Positions 1-7,347 of a stretch of DNA of 64,000 nucleotides are shown here, piece after piece (the first letter of the stretch is position 1; every line of letters starts with the position of its first letter). Made by a program: the position numbers and the translations under genes. The notes beneath the pieces were generated by a model that worked only from the letters and a program-made list of their open reading frames with translations, did not search any database and was not told where the DNA came from. The stretch is from Bacillota bacterium (GTDB taxonomy: Bacteria > Bacillota > Clostridia > Oscillospirales > Ruminococcaceae): the NCBI GenBank assembly GCA_023460035.1, contig JAEWRN010000030.1:1-64000 (forward strand). The letters are read 5' to 3'.

Positions 1-2
1 TA

Positions 3-215
3 GAACGGGTCTTTGCCGACGCTAAGGAAAAACACGCTATGCGTTATACACAATATCGCGGCCTCACTCAGGTAACAAACTGGGTGAAGCTTAAGTTTGC
101 TGCCATGAATCTCAAAAAACTGGCTAAATGGAAATGGAGAACCTGTTTTTCTTGCGCCGTATTCGCTGTTTTTGGATTGAAACACACCGAGAACCCGGTT
201 TATGCTCCTGCGTAA
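3..215 (+). CDS. IS1182-family transposase, C-terminal end (cut by window start)
   Basis: The frame is open from the window edge to a TAA and encodes about 70 residues beginning ERVFADAKEKH, followed by RYTQYRGL and AAMNLKKLAKW. This matches the C-terminal end of the DDE transposases of the IS1182 type, including the glutamate that lies in the ERVF segment. The N-terminal part lies outside the window, so whether the gene is intact cannot be judged. It is followed at once by two hairpins and a parA/parB scar, which fits a mobile-element boundary. The last ~25 residues (after KWKW) look like read-through into non-family sequence. Confidence 0.75.
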   Translation, partial: ERVFADAKEKHAMRYTQYRGLTQVTNWVKLKFAAMNLKKLAKWKWRTCFSCAVFAVFGLKHTENPVYAPA

Positions 216-224
216 ACCGGGTTC
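191..224. repeat. 12-bp inverted repeat at the transposase stop codon
   Basis: Perfect arms GAACCCGGTTTA (191-202) and TAAACCGGGTTC (213-224) with a 10-nt loop; the right arm contains the transposase TAA. It could be an RNA hairpin or part of the insertion-sequence end. There is no T-run directly after it. Confidence 0.6.
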
Positions 225-237
225 TTCGACAAGCTGA

Positions 238-262
238 GAGCTGGGACATCATGTCCCAGCTC
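238..262. repeat. Palindrome GAGCTGGGACAT-C-ATGTCCCAGCTC, terminator-like (copy 1)
   Basis: A perfect 12-bp palindrome with a single central base, followed by TTTTT. It could act as a rho-independent terminator for the transposase. The core CTGGGACATCATGTCCC recurs at 11,989-12,023 on the other side of the mannan locus, and a shorter relative sits at 13,393-13,411. Confidence 0.75.
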
Positions 263-302
263 TTTTTAGTTACAAAAAGAAAAAGAACTGGAGAAATAAC
301 AT

Positions 303-536
303 ATGAAAGTAATCTCGATTGCAAACCAGAAAGGCGGAATGTGCAAAACCACTACTACAATGAACCTTGCCGCCGCAATCTGCTGCAACGACGAAGGTAT
401 TGGCTACATCCCCAGCAGTATTTTGCTGTCTGGTGCAGATATGTTTCTGGCCCCAGCCGTCTGCTGCGAGCAGATGCAGGCGATTTTGATGCCGCCCAAA
501 AGCCGCAAGCAACCGGGTATTGCGCATCAAATTTGA
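303..536 (+). pseudogene. parA/soj-type ATPase, internally deleted
   Basis: The frame starts MKVISIANQKGG and keeps the position of the ParA deviant Walker A motif, but reads KGGMCKTTTT where the family has KGGVGKTT. After about 30 residues it jumps to IPSSILLSGADMF, which in ParA/Soj proteins lies much further along, so the intervening segment is missing. It ends after 77 codons against roughly 250 for the family and runs into a parB remnant in another frame. A ribosome-binding region and ATG remain, but a functional ATPase is very unlikely. Confidence 0.7.
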
Positions 537-621
537 ACGGCTGCAAAACTTTTTCACCGAAGATCAAACGACGGCAGAGATTGAACAAGAAATCATTACA
601 GCGCTGGATTGCTACCGGTAA
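490..621 (+). pseudogene. parB-like partition protein, C-terminal remnant
   Basis: In the frame ending at the TAA 619-621 the translation reads SNRVLRIKFERLQNFF, TEDQTTAEIEQEI, ITALDCYR. I recognise this as resembling the C-terminal tail of ParB/Spo0J-like proteins on Clostridia plasmids and ICEs. The frame opens only after a TGA at 487-489 and has no start, so it is the right-hand side of a deletion that removed most of parA and parB. The family assignment rests on the short tail only. Confidence 0.5.
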
Positions 622-641
622 CATCTGGATGGGGGCATAAT

Positions 642-848
642 ATGAATGAATTCAGAATCACGAATCTGCGCAAGCTCGACAATAAAGGTACCTGCAAGGC
701 GGCGGCAGATGTCGAGTTTGAAAATAGCCTCTGTGTGGCCGAGGTGAAGCTGCTGAAAGTCAAGTCGGGGTATATGTTAGTATTGCCTACCCGCAAGGCG
801 GGCAGTCGGTATATTGAAACGGTGTCAATTAAGGATAAAAGGCTGTGA
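642..848 (+). CDS. SpoVG-like small protein, probably truncated
   Basis: 68 residues starting MNEFRITNLRKLDNKG. The pattern (short basic start, KAAADVEFEN, then MLVLPTRKAG) is that of SpoVG-family proteins, where the PTRK/PSRK motif sits in the middle of a protein of about 85-95 residues. The tail after PTRKAG (SRYIETVSIKDKRL) is short, suggesting loss of the C-terminus. SpoVG-like proteins are often carried on conjugative elements, which fits the adjoining parA/parB scar. The start was chosen because an upstream in-frame ATG has no family similarity. Whether it is still expressed is unknown. Confidence 0.55.
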   Translation: MNEFRITNLRKLDNKGTCKAAADVEFENSLCVAEVKLLKVKSGYMLVLPTRKAGSRYIETVSIKDKRL

Positions 849-892
849 CAGAGGGTATTCACTGCACTGGTGAATGCTGTGTTGTAACAAGA

Positions 893-931
893 AAAAGGAA
901 CAAGAACAAAATGCTTGCTCTTATTCCTTTT
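893..931. terminator. Terminator downstream of the GH125 gene
   Basis: Imperfect inverted repeat, AAAAGGAACAAGAACAA (893-909) against TTGCTCTTATTCCTTTT (915-931), ending in T-rich sequence in both directions. It lies 10 bp beyond the stop of the minus-strand GH125 gene. Confidence 0.6.
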
Positions 932-940
932 AAAATATAT

Positions 941-2227
941 TCAGATGTATTCAAAAAAATCTTCTTCCATTAGCTTGATGAGAAGAGAAGCAAAAAGTGT
1001 ATTGGCCCAAGCAAACCATGGCCTTGTGTATTCCTCTGGATTATCGATGTCAAAAGATTCGTGCATTTGAAAAGTGTTTGCATGAGTTGAAACTAATGTT
1101 TTCAGGCAATGAAGAATCTCTTTGGAGTTGTTGGAGGTAAGGGCCTGCATAGTGATTGCGATGGGCCAAACATACCTTTGCGGAGTGTGTGGGCTGCCGA
1201 TGCCCTGCGCGTAATTGCCCTCATAAAAGTAGGGATTTTGATGAGAAAGTATAAAACGGCGTGTGGCTTGATAAATTGGATCTTCTGCACAACAATATTC
1301 AAGGTAAGGTGCAGAGAGAAGGCTGGGAACATTTGCGTCATCCATAAGGTTGTAATGCCCTAAGCCGTCTGTTTCATAGGCGTATATAGTACCAAAGTGG
1401 GGATGTTCTACGAGCCCGTATTTTGAGATGCCACTTCGAATATCTTTGGACAAGGCAATACAAAGATCGCGCGTTTCTGTGTCTTTGTAAATATGCTCAC
1501 AAATATCGGCTGCTTTCTCCATGGCGATGCATGCCATCATGTTAGCGGGAACCAAGTACCCATATTCACAGCGATCATCTGATGGGCGAAAGCCGGACCA
1601 TGTCATACCGGTATAACCAACGGGTGTCCCATGCCCAGCGCAAGGCAGAGTGTCTGTTTGTGGGCTAGTAGGACGTTCAAAAAAATAAGGAGAATGAGCA
1701 TGATCTTGCTCACAACGAAATACCTCTGCAATTCGACATAACATTTGGTGAAACCGGGCGGAAAAAATAACGTTATCACCAGTTTCTTTCCAATATCTAT
1801 AAGCCAGATAAATTGGCGCACAAAGGGAATCTACTTCATATTTGCGCTCCCAGACGGAAGGGTTGCAATCAGTAATGTCTTGAAATCCTTTTCCGTTTGC
1901 ACAAGAATTAAAAGCATTTGCATAAGCATCAATGCAAACGTCATCTGCTTGTTTAGCAATTACACCGCGCAAAATATTTCTAATAACGGCATCGTCGGCA
2001 GCATAGGAAATATAGTTCGACACTTGTACAGAAGAATCCCGCAACCACATTGCAGGAATATCCCCGGTAATAATAAAGTGTTGACCATTTTCTAATGTCT
2101 GGACAGTGGTTTCTATTGTGCTCAAAAAACAGGGAGCTATGAAAGGGACTGCGGCAGGGAATGATTTTTGATAGTATTGTTCTATATAAGTAGTGGCTTT
2201 TAATAAAATTTCAGGTGTTGTTGTCAC
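941..2227 (-). CDS. GH125 exo-alpha-1,6-mannosidase
   Basis: Exo-acting alpha-mannosidase of glycoside hydrolase family 125, expected to release mannose from alpha-1,6-linked mannosides in the cytoplasm (no signal peptide or membrane segment seen). The 428-residue length is normal for the family. Family blocks visible are GDIPAMWLRDS (55-65), KYEVDSLC (129-136), the RPSDD segment (214-218) that carries the general-acid Asp in characterised members, IGSPHTP..YVWPI near 343-356, and HESF (389-392), probably holding the catalytic Glu. The GTG start overlaps the TGA of the upstream GntR gene by 4 nt, so the two are translationally coupled. It sits opposite the ABC/GH38/GH76 genes, with which it forms one mannoside locus. 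Base composition is AT-rich like the rest of the island. Confidence 0.92.
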   Translation of the reverse strand: MTTTPEILLKATTYIEQYYQKSFPAAVPFIAPCFLSTIETTVQTLENGQHFIITGDIPAMWLRDSSVQVSNYISYAADDAVIRNILRGVIAKQADDVCIDAYANAFNSCANGKGFQDITDCNPSVWERKYEVDSLCAPIYLAYRYWKETGDNVIFSARFHQMLCRIAEVFRCEQDHAHSPYFFERPTSPQTDTLPCAGHGTPVGYTGMTWSGFRPSDDRCEYGYLVPANMMACIAMEKAADICEHIYKDTETRDLCIALSKDIRSGISKYGLVEHPHFGTIYAYETDGLGHYNLMDDANVPSLLSAPYLEYCCAEDPIYQATRRFILSHQNPYFYEGNYAQGIGSPHTPQRYVWPIAITMQALTSNNSKEILHCLKTLVSTHANTFQMHESFDIDNPEEYTRPWFAWANTLFASLLIKLMEEDFFEYI

Positions 2228-3387
2228 GGCAGAAATACCGTCCTTTCCTCTTTGGCTGTTTGTAGTGCACAGGTAGAATGGTTAAAAACAAGTTTGGGCT
2301 CCAAGACAAGTTGGGTACACTCGGCTGTTTTATTTGCAAGTAAAGATTCTTGAAGGATAAGCCCTGCGCTTTGTCCCATGTGAAATGAGTCTTGATCAAT
2401 ATAGGTGAAAAAATCATCCTTTCCATTTTTGTAAAACCTGGGGTTATCAAAACAGATGATAGAAATGTCTTCGGGAATGGAAATTTCATGTTCGCGGCAA
2501 AGGTGATATAGGCGTAATGCAACGTGACTATTGGAGGCAATAACTGCGGTTATACTGCGGGATTTTACATCTGCAATGAAAGAATCTTGCGTTTCTTTAT
2601 ATGTAGGCGTTTCGAGAGAAAAATTTTCATAGGAGGCAATGGATAGGCCGTGCTCCAGCATGGTCCTAAGATAGCTGTTATAACGCGCAGAAGTGATTTG
2701 CTCTTTATAGGTGGAATCTGCAAGAAAAGCGATGCTAGTGTGCCCCAGACTAATGAGATACTCGGTGGCTTCGGCCGCACCTTTTTCATTATTACAAGTA
2801 ACGCTATCGCAAGCAATGCCAGGGAAGGAGCGATCAATTAAAACAAGAGGAAATTTGTTTAAATGCATTTGAAGAATAATATCACTATATAATTCGCAGT
2901 CAGAAGGAAATAAAATGATTCCAGAAAATCCTTGTGATAGGAAAAAATTCAAAGCGTTTTCCTCTAAACCATCATTACGGCTTAGTACAATGCTGACGAA
3001 ATAATCCGGGTATTCAAGCGTTTGAACAATCCCTGAAATGATATTTCCGGAATGGTAGTCGTAAAATTCAGGAATAATCAAACCGATGCGCTGTACGCCT
3101 GTCTGTACATTGCCGTGATTAACACCGGGCAATCCGCTGGGACGAATCCATTTATCAGGAGGGCTGACAAAAGAGCCTTTCCCTTGTATTCGATAGATAT
3201 ATCCATTTAAAGAAAGCTCTGTAAGTGCTTTTGTTGCTGTAATGCGGCTTACACCATACTGCTCTATAATTTCTTTTTCACTTGGAATGCGGTCGCCTGA
3301 CTTAAAAACTCCATTCTGGATTTTTTTTGTCAGTTCATTTTGGATTGATTCATAGAGTGAGTTTGATTTTTTATCTGATATTGACAT
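2224..3387 (-). CDS. GntR-type regulator with LacI-like sugar-binding domain
   Basis: 387 residues. The N-terminal ~75 residues form a GntR winged helix (GDRIPSEKEIIEQYGVSR, then GYIYRIQGKGSFV). From about 100 onward the protein resembles a periplasmic-binding-protein/LacI effector domain (IGLIIPEF, SIAFLADST, ISIICFDNPR), the architecture of AraR. The likely role is a repressor of the divergent mannoside genes released by an imported sugar; this is inferred from position. It precedes GH125 in the same transcript. GGAGG lies just before the ATG. A perfect palindrome overlaps its own promoter, suggesting autoregulation. The effector sugar cannot be told from the sequence. Confidence 0.9.
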   Translation of the reverse strand: MSISDKKSNSLYESIQNELTKKIQNGVFKSGDRIPSEKEIIEQYGVSRITATKALTELSLNGYIYRIQGKGSFVSPPDKWIRPSGLPGVNHGNVQTGVQRIGLIIPEFYDYHSGNIISGIVQTLEYPDYFVSIVLSRNDGLEENALNFFLSQGFSGIILFPSDCELYSDIILQMHLNKFPLVLIDRSFPGIACDSVTCNNEKGAAEATEYLISLGHTSIAFLADSTYKEQITSARYNSYLRTMLEHGLSIASYENFSLETPTYKETQDSFIADVKSRSITAVIASNSHVALRLYHLCREHEISIPEDISIICFDNPRFYKNGKDDFFTYIDQDSFHMGQSAGLILQESLLANKTAECTQLVLEPKLVFNHSTCALQTAKEERTVFLP

Positions 3388-3417
3388 ATCAAGTCCTCCA
3401 GATTTTAAGTTTAGTTA

Positions 3418-3436
3418 AAGAATATAATATATTCTT
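3418..3436. promoter_or_regulatory. Palindromic operator candidate for the GntR regulator
   Basis: AAGAATATA-A-TATATTCTT, perfect 9-bp arms around one base. It covers the predicted -10 of the regulator promoter (minus strand), the position expected for an autorepressor site. The surroundings are very AT-rich, so chance palindromes are more likely than usual. Confidence 0.5.
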
Positions 3437-3447
3437 GTAAATGTAAA
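3419..3447 (-). promoter_or_regulatory. Promoter of the GntR-GH125 operon
   Basis: On the minus strand TTTACA (3447-3442), 17-bp spacer, TATTCT (3424-3419), about 30 bp upstream of the GntR start. The -10 matches consensus moderately. Confidence 0.5.
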
Positions 3448-3560
3448 TATAAAAATACAAATATTACAAAAAAGAAAAAACTACATGACAATATAAACAA
3501 AAAAATTATATGAATATAAAAAATATAAACAAATAATTAAAATGACTTATAGTTGATATG

Positions 3561-3589
3561 TTGACGTTGATAATTGATGTGCTTATAAT
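3561..3589 (+). promoter_or_regulatory. Sigma-A promoter of the ABC/GH38/GH76 operon
   Basis: TTGACG (3561-3566), 17-bp spacer, perfect TATAAT (3584-3589), 26 bp upstream of the permease start. The region 3,388-3,603 between the divergent genes is otherwise A/T tracts; a GTTGATA-type direct repeat overlaps the -35. Confidence 0.8.
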
Positions 3590-3615
3590 CTAAACAGAAA
3601 TCAATGGAGGGGATT

Positions 3616-4635
3616 ATGAAAATGCGAGCCGATTCACGGATCAATCCAAAAACCGATGCAATAAAAAAAACGGCTTCAAGGCAGTCTGTTTCAAAAGGAC
3701 GTTTTAAAAAATGGATAGTAAGCGAAAAGCAAAGTTGGAAAAAATCTCTTGTGCGCAATTACGATCTCTATTTATTACTAATTCCAGTGATTGCATATTT
3801 CGTCATTTTTTCTTATGGGCCCATGTATGGTTTACAAATCGCTTTTAAGGATTATTCACCCGCACTGGGTATTGCGGCAAGCCCGTGGGTAGGATTGAAG
3901 CATCTGGTACGCTTTTTTAATTCCTTTTATTTTGAGCGTGTTATCAAAAACACACTTACGCTTTCAATAGCAACACTACTTGTAAAGATTCCGGCACCAT
4001 TGATTTTGGCATTGCTGTTTGATGAGATTCGCAACCGAAAACTTCGTGTGGCAGCTCAAACACTTTCCTATGCGCCTTATTTTATCTCTGCTGTGGTACT
4101 TTGCAGCATGATTGTAATGTTCCTTACACCCGGCACAGGGTTTATTGATTCGATTCTACGTTTCTTTGGCTATAGCAAAAGCACCAGTATCCTTTCTGAT
4201 CCCAAAGCTTTTGCCCCAATCTATGTGATTTCTGCTGTTTGGCAAACAATCGGGTGGGATTCAATCATTTATACTGCGGCGATTGCGGGTGTGCCACAGG
4301 AACTTTATGAAGTAGCGCGATTGGATGGAGCTAGCCGTCTTAAACAAATTTGGTCTGTGACAATACCGTGTATTATACCTACCATCGCAATCCTCTCCAT
4401 CATGTCTATCGGTAATGTGTTGAATATTGGGTACGAAAAGGTGTACCTCTTGCAAAGCACGTCAAATCTTTCAGCATCTGAGGTTATATCTACCTATGTA
4501 TATAAAGCGGGGTTACAACAATCTCAATACAGTTTTGCATCTATGGTTGGCCTTTTTAACAATGTGATTAATTTCATTATTTTGATTTTTGCGAATAAGC
4601 TATCCAAAAGGCTGACTGAAACATCACTGTGGTGA
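3616..4635 (+). CDS. ABC sugar transporter permease, LplB type
   Basis: Inner-membrane permease of a CUT1-type polysaccharide/oligosaccharide importer (about 339 residues). After a basic, lysine-rich N-terminus of about 45 residues there are six hydrophobic segments, starting LYLLLIPVIAYFVIF and ending INFIILIFANKL. The coupling loop reads ELYEVARLDGASRLKQIW, the EAA motif that contacts the ATPase. GPMYGLQIAFKDYSP after the first segment is typical of the LplB branch, used for large glycans. The ATG at 3616 (or 3622) follows GGAGGGGA; an ATG at 3604 overlaps that site and is unlikely. The second permease starts 13 nt after its stop. No ATP-binding subunit is encoded nearby, so a shared MsmX-type ATPase is presumed. 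Confidence 0.93.
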   Translation: MKMRADSRINPKTDAIKKTASRQSVSKGRFKKWIVSEKQSWKKSLVRNYDLYLLLIPVIAYFVIFSYGPMYGLQIAFKDYSPALGIAASPWVGLKHLVRFFNSFYFERVIKNTLTLSIATLLVKIPAPLILALLFDEIRNRKLRVAAQTLSYAPYFISAVVLCSMIVMFLTPGTGFIDSILRFFGYSKSTSILSDPKAFAPIYVISAVWQTIGWDSIIYTAAIAGVPQELYEVARLDGASRLKQIWSVTIPCIIPTIAILSIMSIGNVLNIGYEKVYLLQSTSNLSASEVISTYVYKAGLQQSQYSFASMVGLFNNVINFIILIFANKLSKRLTETSLW

Positions 4636-4648
4636 AAGGAGAAACTGC

Positions 4649-5557
4649 ATGAGAACCGCAAAATATAATATAGTGCGCAGGACACGCGCAGATAAAATAT
4701 ATGCAATTATTTCACAAGGAATTCTATTGCTAGTAATGCTTGTGATAATTTATCCGATTTGGGCGGTCGTCGTTGCGTCTTTTACTGAGCCAACACAACT
4801 CTATCAAAGTACCTTTCATCTCTGGCCCACGGCTGCGACACTTGAAAGTTACAAATTGGTGTTCCGTGACGACAGTTTTTTGACGGGCATCTGGAACTCT
4901 GTTTGTTACACTTTTGTTGGTACATTGGTCAATGTTGTATTAAATATTTGTGCAGCGTATCCACTTTCTCGGCGCGATCTTAAAGGACAAAGTTTTCTAA
5001 TGAAAATGTTCACCTTTACGATGTTTTTTAGTGGGGGCATAGTACCTACTTACATTCTGATTAACAACCTACATCTGATTGATAATTTTTGGGTGATGAT
5101 TCTTCCCAGTGCAGTAGGAATGTTCAATGTCATTATTATGCGTAATTATTTTCAAACTAATATCCCACAAGAACTTGAGGATGCAGCGAGTGTTGATGGA
5201 TGCACAAATTTCCGTTTTCTAATTCGCGTTGCTCTTCCGTTGTCGCTTCCAATTATTGTTGTAGTTGCGTTGTATTATGGGGTTGCACATTGGAATGATT
5301 ATTTCAGCGCTATGATGTATCTTACTAAACGGGAAATGTACCCGTTGCAGTTGGTATTGCGGGAGATTTTGCTGGAAAATGAAGCGGGCAAAATGCTGAA
5401 TGTTGCAACAGATGCCGCATATGCAGAACGCATGATGAGCCGTATGGGGTTGAAATATGCGGTCATTGTTATTTCAACATTACCAATTTTAGTTATTTAC
5501 CCCTTTGTGCAGAAGTTTTTTTCAAAAGGAATTATGGTTGGTGCAGTCAAAGGATAA
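4649..5557 (+). CDS. ABC sugar transporter permease, YtcP/AraQ type
   Basis: Second membrane subunit of the same importer (302 residues, six hydrophobic segments from ILLLVMLVIIYPIW onward). The EAA loop is visible as IPQELEDAASVDGCTNFRFL, and FSGGIVPTYILINNL is characteristic of the YtcP branch that pairs with LplB. The protein ends FSKGIMVGAVKG, the usual terminus of this family. It is read from the same transcript as the first permease, and is followed by a hairpin and then the binding-protein gene. Confidence 0.93.
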   Translation: MRTAKYNIVRRTRADKIYAIISQGILLLVMLVIIYPIWAVVVASFTEPTQLYQSTFHLWPTAATLESYKLVFRDDSFLTGIWNSVCYTFVGTLVNVVLNICAAYPLSRRDLKGQSFLMKMFTFTMFFSGGIVPTYILINNLHLIDNFWVMILPSAVGMFNVIIMRNYFQTNIPQELEDAASVDGCTNFRFLIRVALPLSLPIIVVVALYYGVAHWNDYFSAMMYLTKREMYPLQLVLREILLENEAGKMLNVATDAAYAERMMSRMGLKYAVIVISTLPILVIYPFVQKFFSKGIMVGAVKG

Positions 5558-5565
5558 AAAATTTG

Positions 5566-5592
5566 AAACGCACGCTCGGCCGAGTGTTGTTT
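5566..5592 (+). other. Intercistronic hairpin before the binding-protein gene
   Basis: The 10-bp palindrome CTCGGCCGAG (5575-5584) is extended by partial pairing of AAACGCACG with TGTTGTTT. It has no T-run, so a processing or mRNA-stability role is more likely than termination; binding proteins usually need higher expression than permeases. Confidence 0.45.
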
Positions 5593-5622
5593 GATACAAG
5601 AATTTGAAGGAGGAATATGTCT

Positions 5623-7254
5623 ATGAAAAAGAAGCTATTGTCATTGTTTATGGCTGCCGTTTTGGCTGCTACGGTGTTGGCGGGGTGTGGGTCCACAAGC
5701 ACTACCGGGTCAGGGGCTGCTTCAACTGCGGCAAGTGGGGATGGACAAGCAAAAAAAGAATTTACAATTGTTTGTCAAGCTGCAGGTGACACCAACCCGC
5801 CGGTATCCGAATGGTGGATTTGGGACAAGTATGAAGAGATGACGGGTATCCACATAAATTGGATTGAAGTACCGGAATCGTCAATGAGTGAACGCAAAAA
5901 TTTAATTATGAATTCTACAGATGTACCGGATGCCTTTTGGCAGGTGACCTGGACGACAGATGAACTCACACGGTACGGGGGTGAGGGCGCATTCGTCAAC
6001 ATTGCTCCATACTTGGATACTTGTGCGCCTAATTTGAAAAAACTTCTCACGGAAGAGGTCGATGGCGGTCTGGCCGCAGTGACGATGACAGACGGTGGGA
6101 TTTATTCCATGCCCTGGGTCATGACAGACCGGCCGCAAATGAATGCGCGTTTTTATTTGAATAAAAATTGGTTGGAGGCTGCGGGCCTTAAAACGCCAAC
6201 CACTATTGATGAACTTACACAGGCGTTTGCCGCGTTCAAAGCCCAGGATGTGAATGGAAACGGTGACACAGGGGATGAATGGCCGATTTATATGCAGCCA
6301 GAGGGAATCAGCATGCTTAATGAGATGCTGTGCGGTAGCTATGGTATAGGTAATAACGGCTTCAAACCAATTTCTGAAGATTACTATATTGACGGAAATG
6401 ATAAGGTGCAATTTTTATACACTTCGGATGGGATGAAGGAACTTTGGCAGCAGATGAACGAATGGTGGGATGCTGGGTATTTTTACCCCGAAACCTTCGG
6501 CAACTATGAGTATGAAAACTGGGTAACAGATGGCAGTGTCAACGATATTGTAGGTATGTATGGGTGGGGGGACGCAGCGTTCCTTTATTCCAATGCGGCA
6601 AAAGATTACGTGGGTATCTCCGCACTAGAGGGCCCGAATGGGGACTGCGTGCAATCGTGGTGCGACTTCCCCGTGCGCAGTGCTTCTGCTTTTACGATAA
6701 CCAGTGCCTGCGATGATGTGGAAACTTTATTAAAGTGGGCTGACTTCTTCTATAGTAAAGAAGGCACAGAGTTCGCTGCATATGGTACGGAAGGGGATAC
6801 CTATACGCGCGATGATGATGGCAATATTCGTTATAATGATGATATTTTGAATTATGACGGCGGGGCTCAGCTTGGCGCTTGGCAGTATGGCCTATTTGTG
6901 TACGGTGGCAATTTCCCGTGGCGTTCCTATGACAGTGCGACGATGGAACTTGCACGTAAGCAGGATGCAGCCGATTTTGTAGGTGAAAAATTCTCCGACT
7001 ATGCGGCAGATTCAGAAAAATACGCGGCCGATTTGATGCCGGCCCTGACACCTACAGTAGAAGAAGCCGATCAAATATCGGCTATCAAAACTGATGTGGA
7101 TACTTATGTAAAAGAAGCACGCATGAATTTTGTTACTGGTACTTGGAACTTTGACTCAGATTGGGATGCATATGTGGATCAGATGAAGAAGATGGGCATC
7201 GACGATTATGTTACCATCAAACAAGCGCAGTATGACCGCTATAAGGCTGTTTAA
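5623..7254 (+). CDS. Sugar-binding lipoprotein of the ABC importer
   Basis: Extracellular solute-binding protein (about 543 residues) anchored by a lipid. The N-terminus MKKKLLSLFMAAVLAATV is a signal peptide ending in the lipobox LAGC, followed by a Ser/Thr/Gly linker. The mature part (family 1, LplA-like) contains PVSEWWIWDKYEEMTG and NARFYLNKNWLEAAGL, typical of binding proteins paired with LplB/YtcP permeases, and many Trp/Tyr residues suited to glycan stacking. AAGGAGG (5607-5613) sits about 9 nt before this ATG; an ATG at 5617 is too close. The ligand is inferred to be alpha-mannosides only from the neighbouring GH38, GH76 and GH125 genes. Confidence 0.92.
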   Translation: MKKKLLSLFMAAVLAATVLAGCGSTSTTGSGAASTAASGDGQAKKEFTIVCQAAGDTNPPVSEWWIWDKYEEMTGIHINWIEVPESSMSERKNLIMNSTDVPDAFWQVTWTTDELTRYGGEGAFVNIAPYLDTCAPNLKKLLTEEVDGGLAAVTMTDGGIYSMPWVMTDRPQMNARFYLNKNWLEAAGLKTPTTIDELTQAFAAFKAQDVNGNGDTGDEWPIYMQPEGISMLNEMLCGSYGIGNNGFKPISEDYYIDGNDKVQFLYTSDGMKELWQQMNEWWDAGYFYPETFGNYEYENWVTDGSVNDIVGMYGWGDAAFLYSNAAKDYVGISALEGPNGDCVQSWCDFPVRSASAFTITSACDDVETLLKWADFFYSKEGTEFAAYGTEGDTYTRDDDGNIRYNDDILNYDGGAQLGAWQYGLFVYGGNFPWRSYDSATMELARKQDAADFVGEKFSDYAADSEKYAADLMPALTPTVEEADQISAIKTDVDTYVKEARMNFVTGTWNFDSDWDAYVDQMKKMGIDDYVTIKQAQYDRYKAV

Positions 7255-7347
7255 CAACAAAGCGATGGCCAAAACAAGGGGGCAAAATTGTCCCCTTGTT
7301 TTTCGCTGGCCAAGTTAAAGATCAAGAGCCAAAAGGAAGGGCTAACT

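Noticed and set aside
128..640. 170-codon open frame across the transposase end, hairpins and parA/parB scar.
   Set aside because: Runs through palindromes and through two other frames with real similarity; its own translation resembles nothing.
3435..3470. Extended TTGTAAATGT...ATATTACAA inverted repeat near the GntR promoter.
   Set aside because: Pairing is imperfect and the region is almost pure A/T; the 3,418-3,436 palindrome is the stronger candidate.
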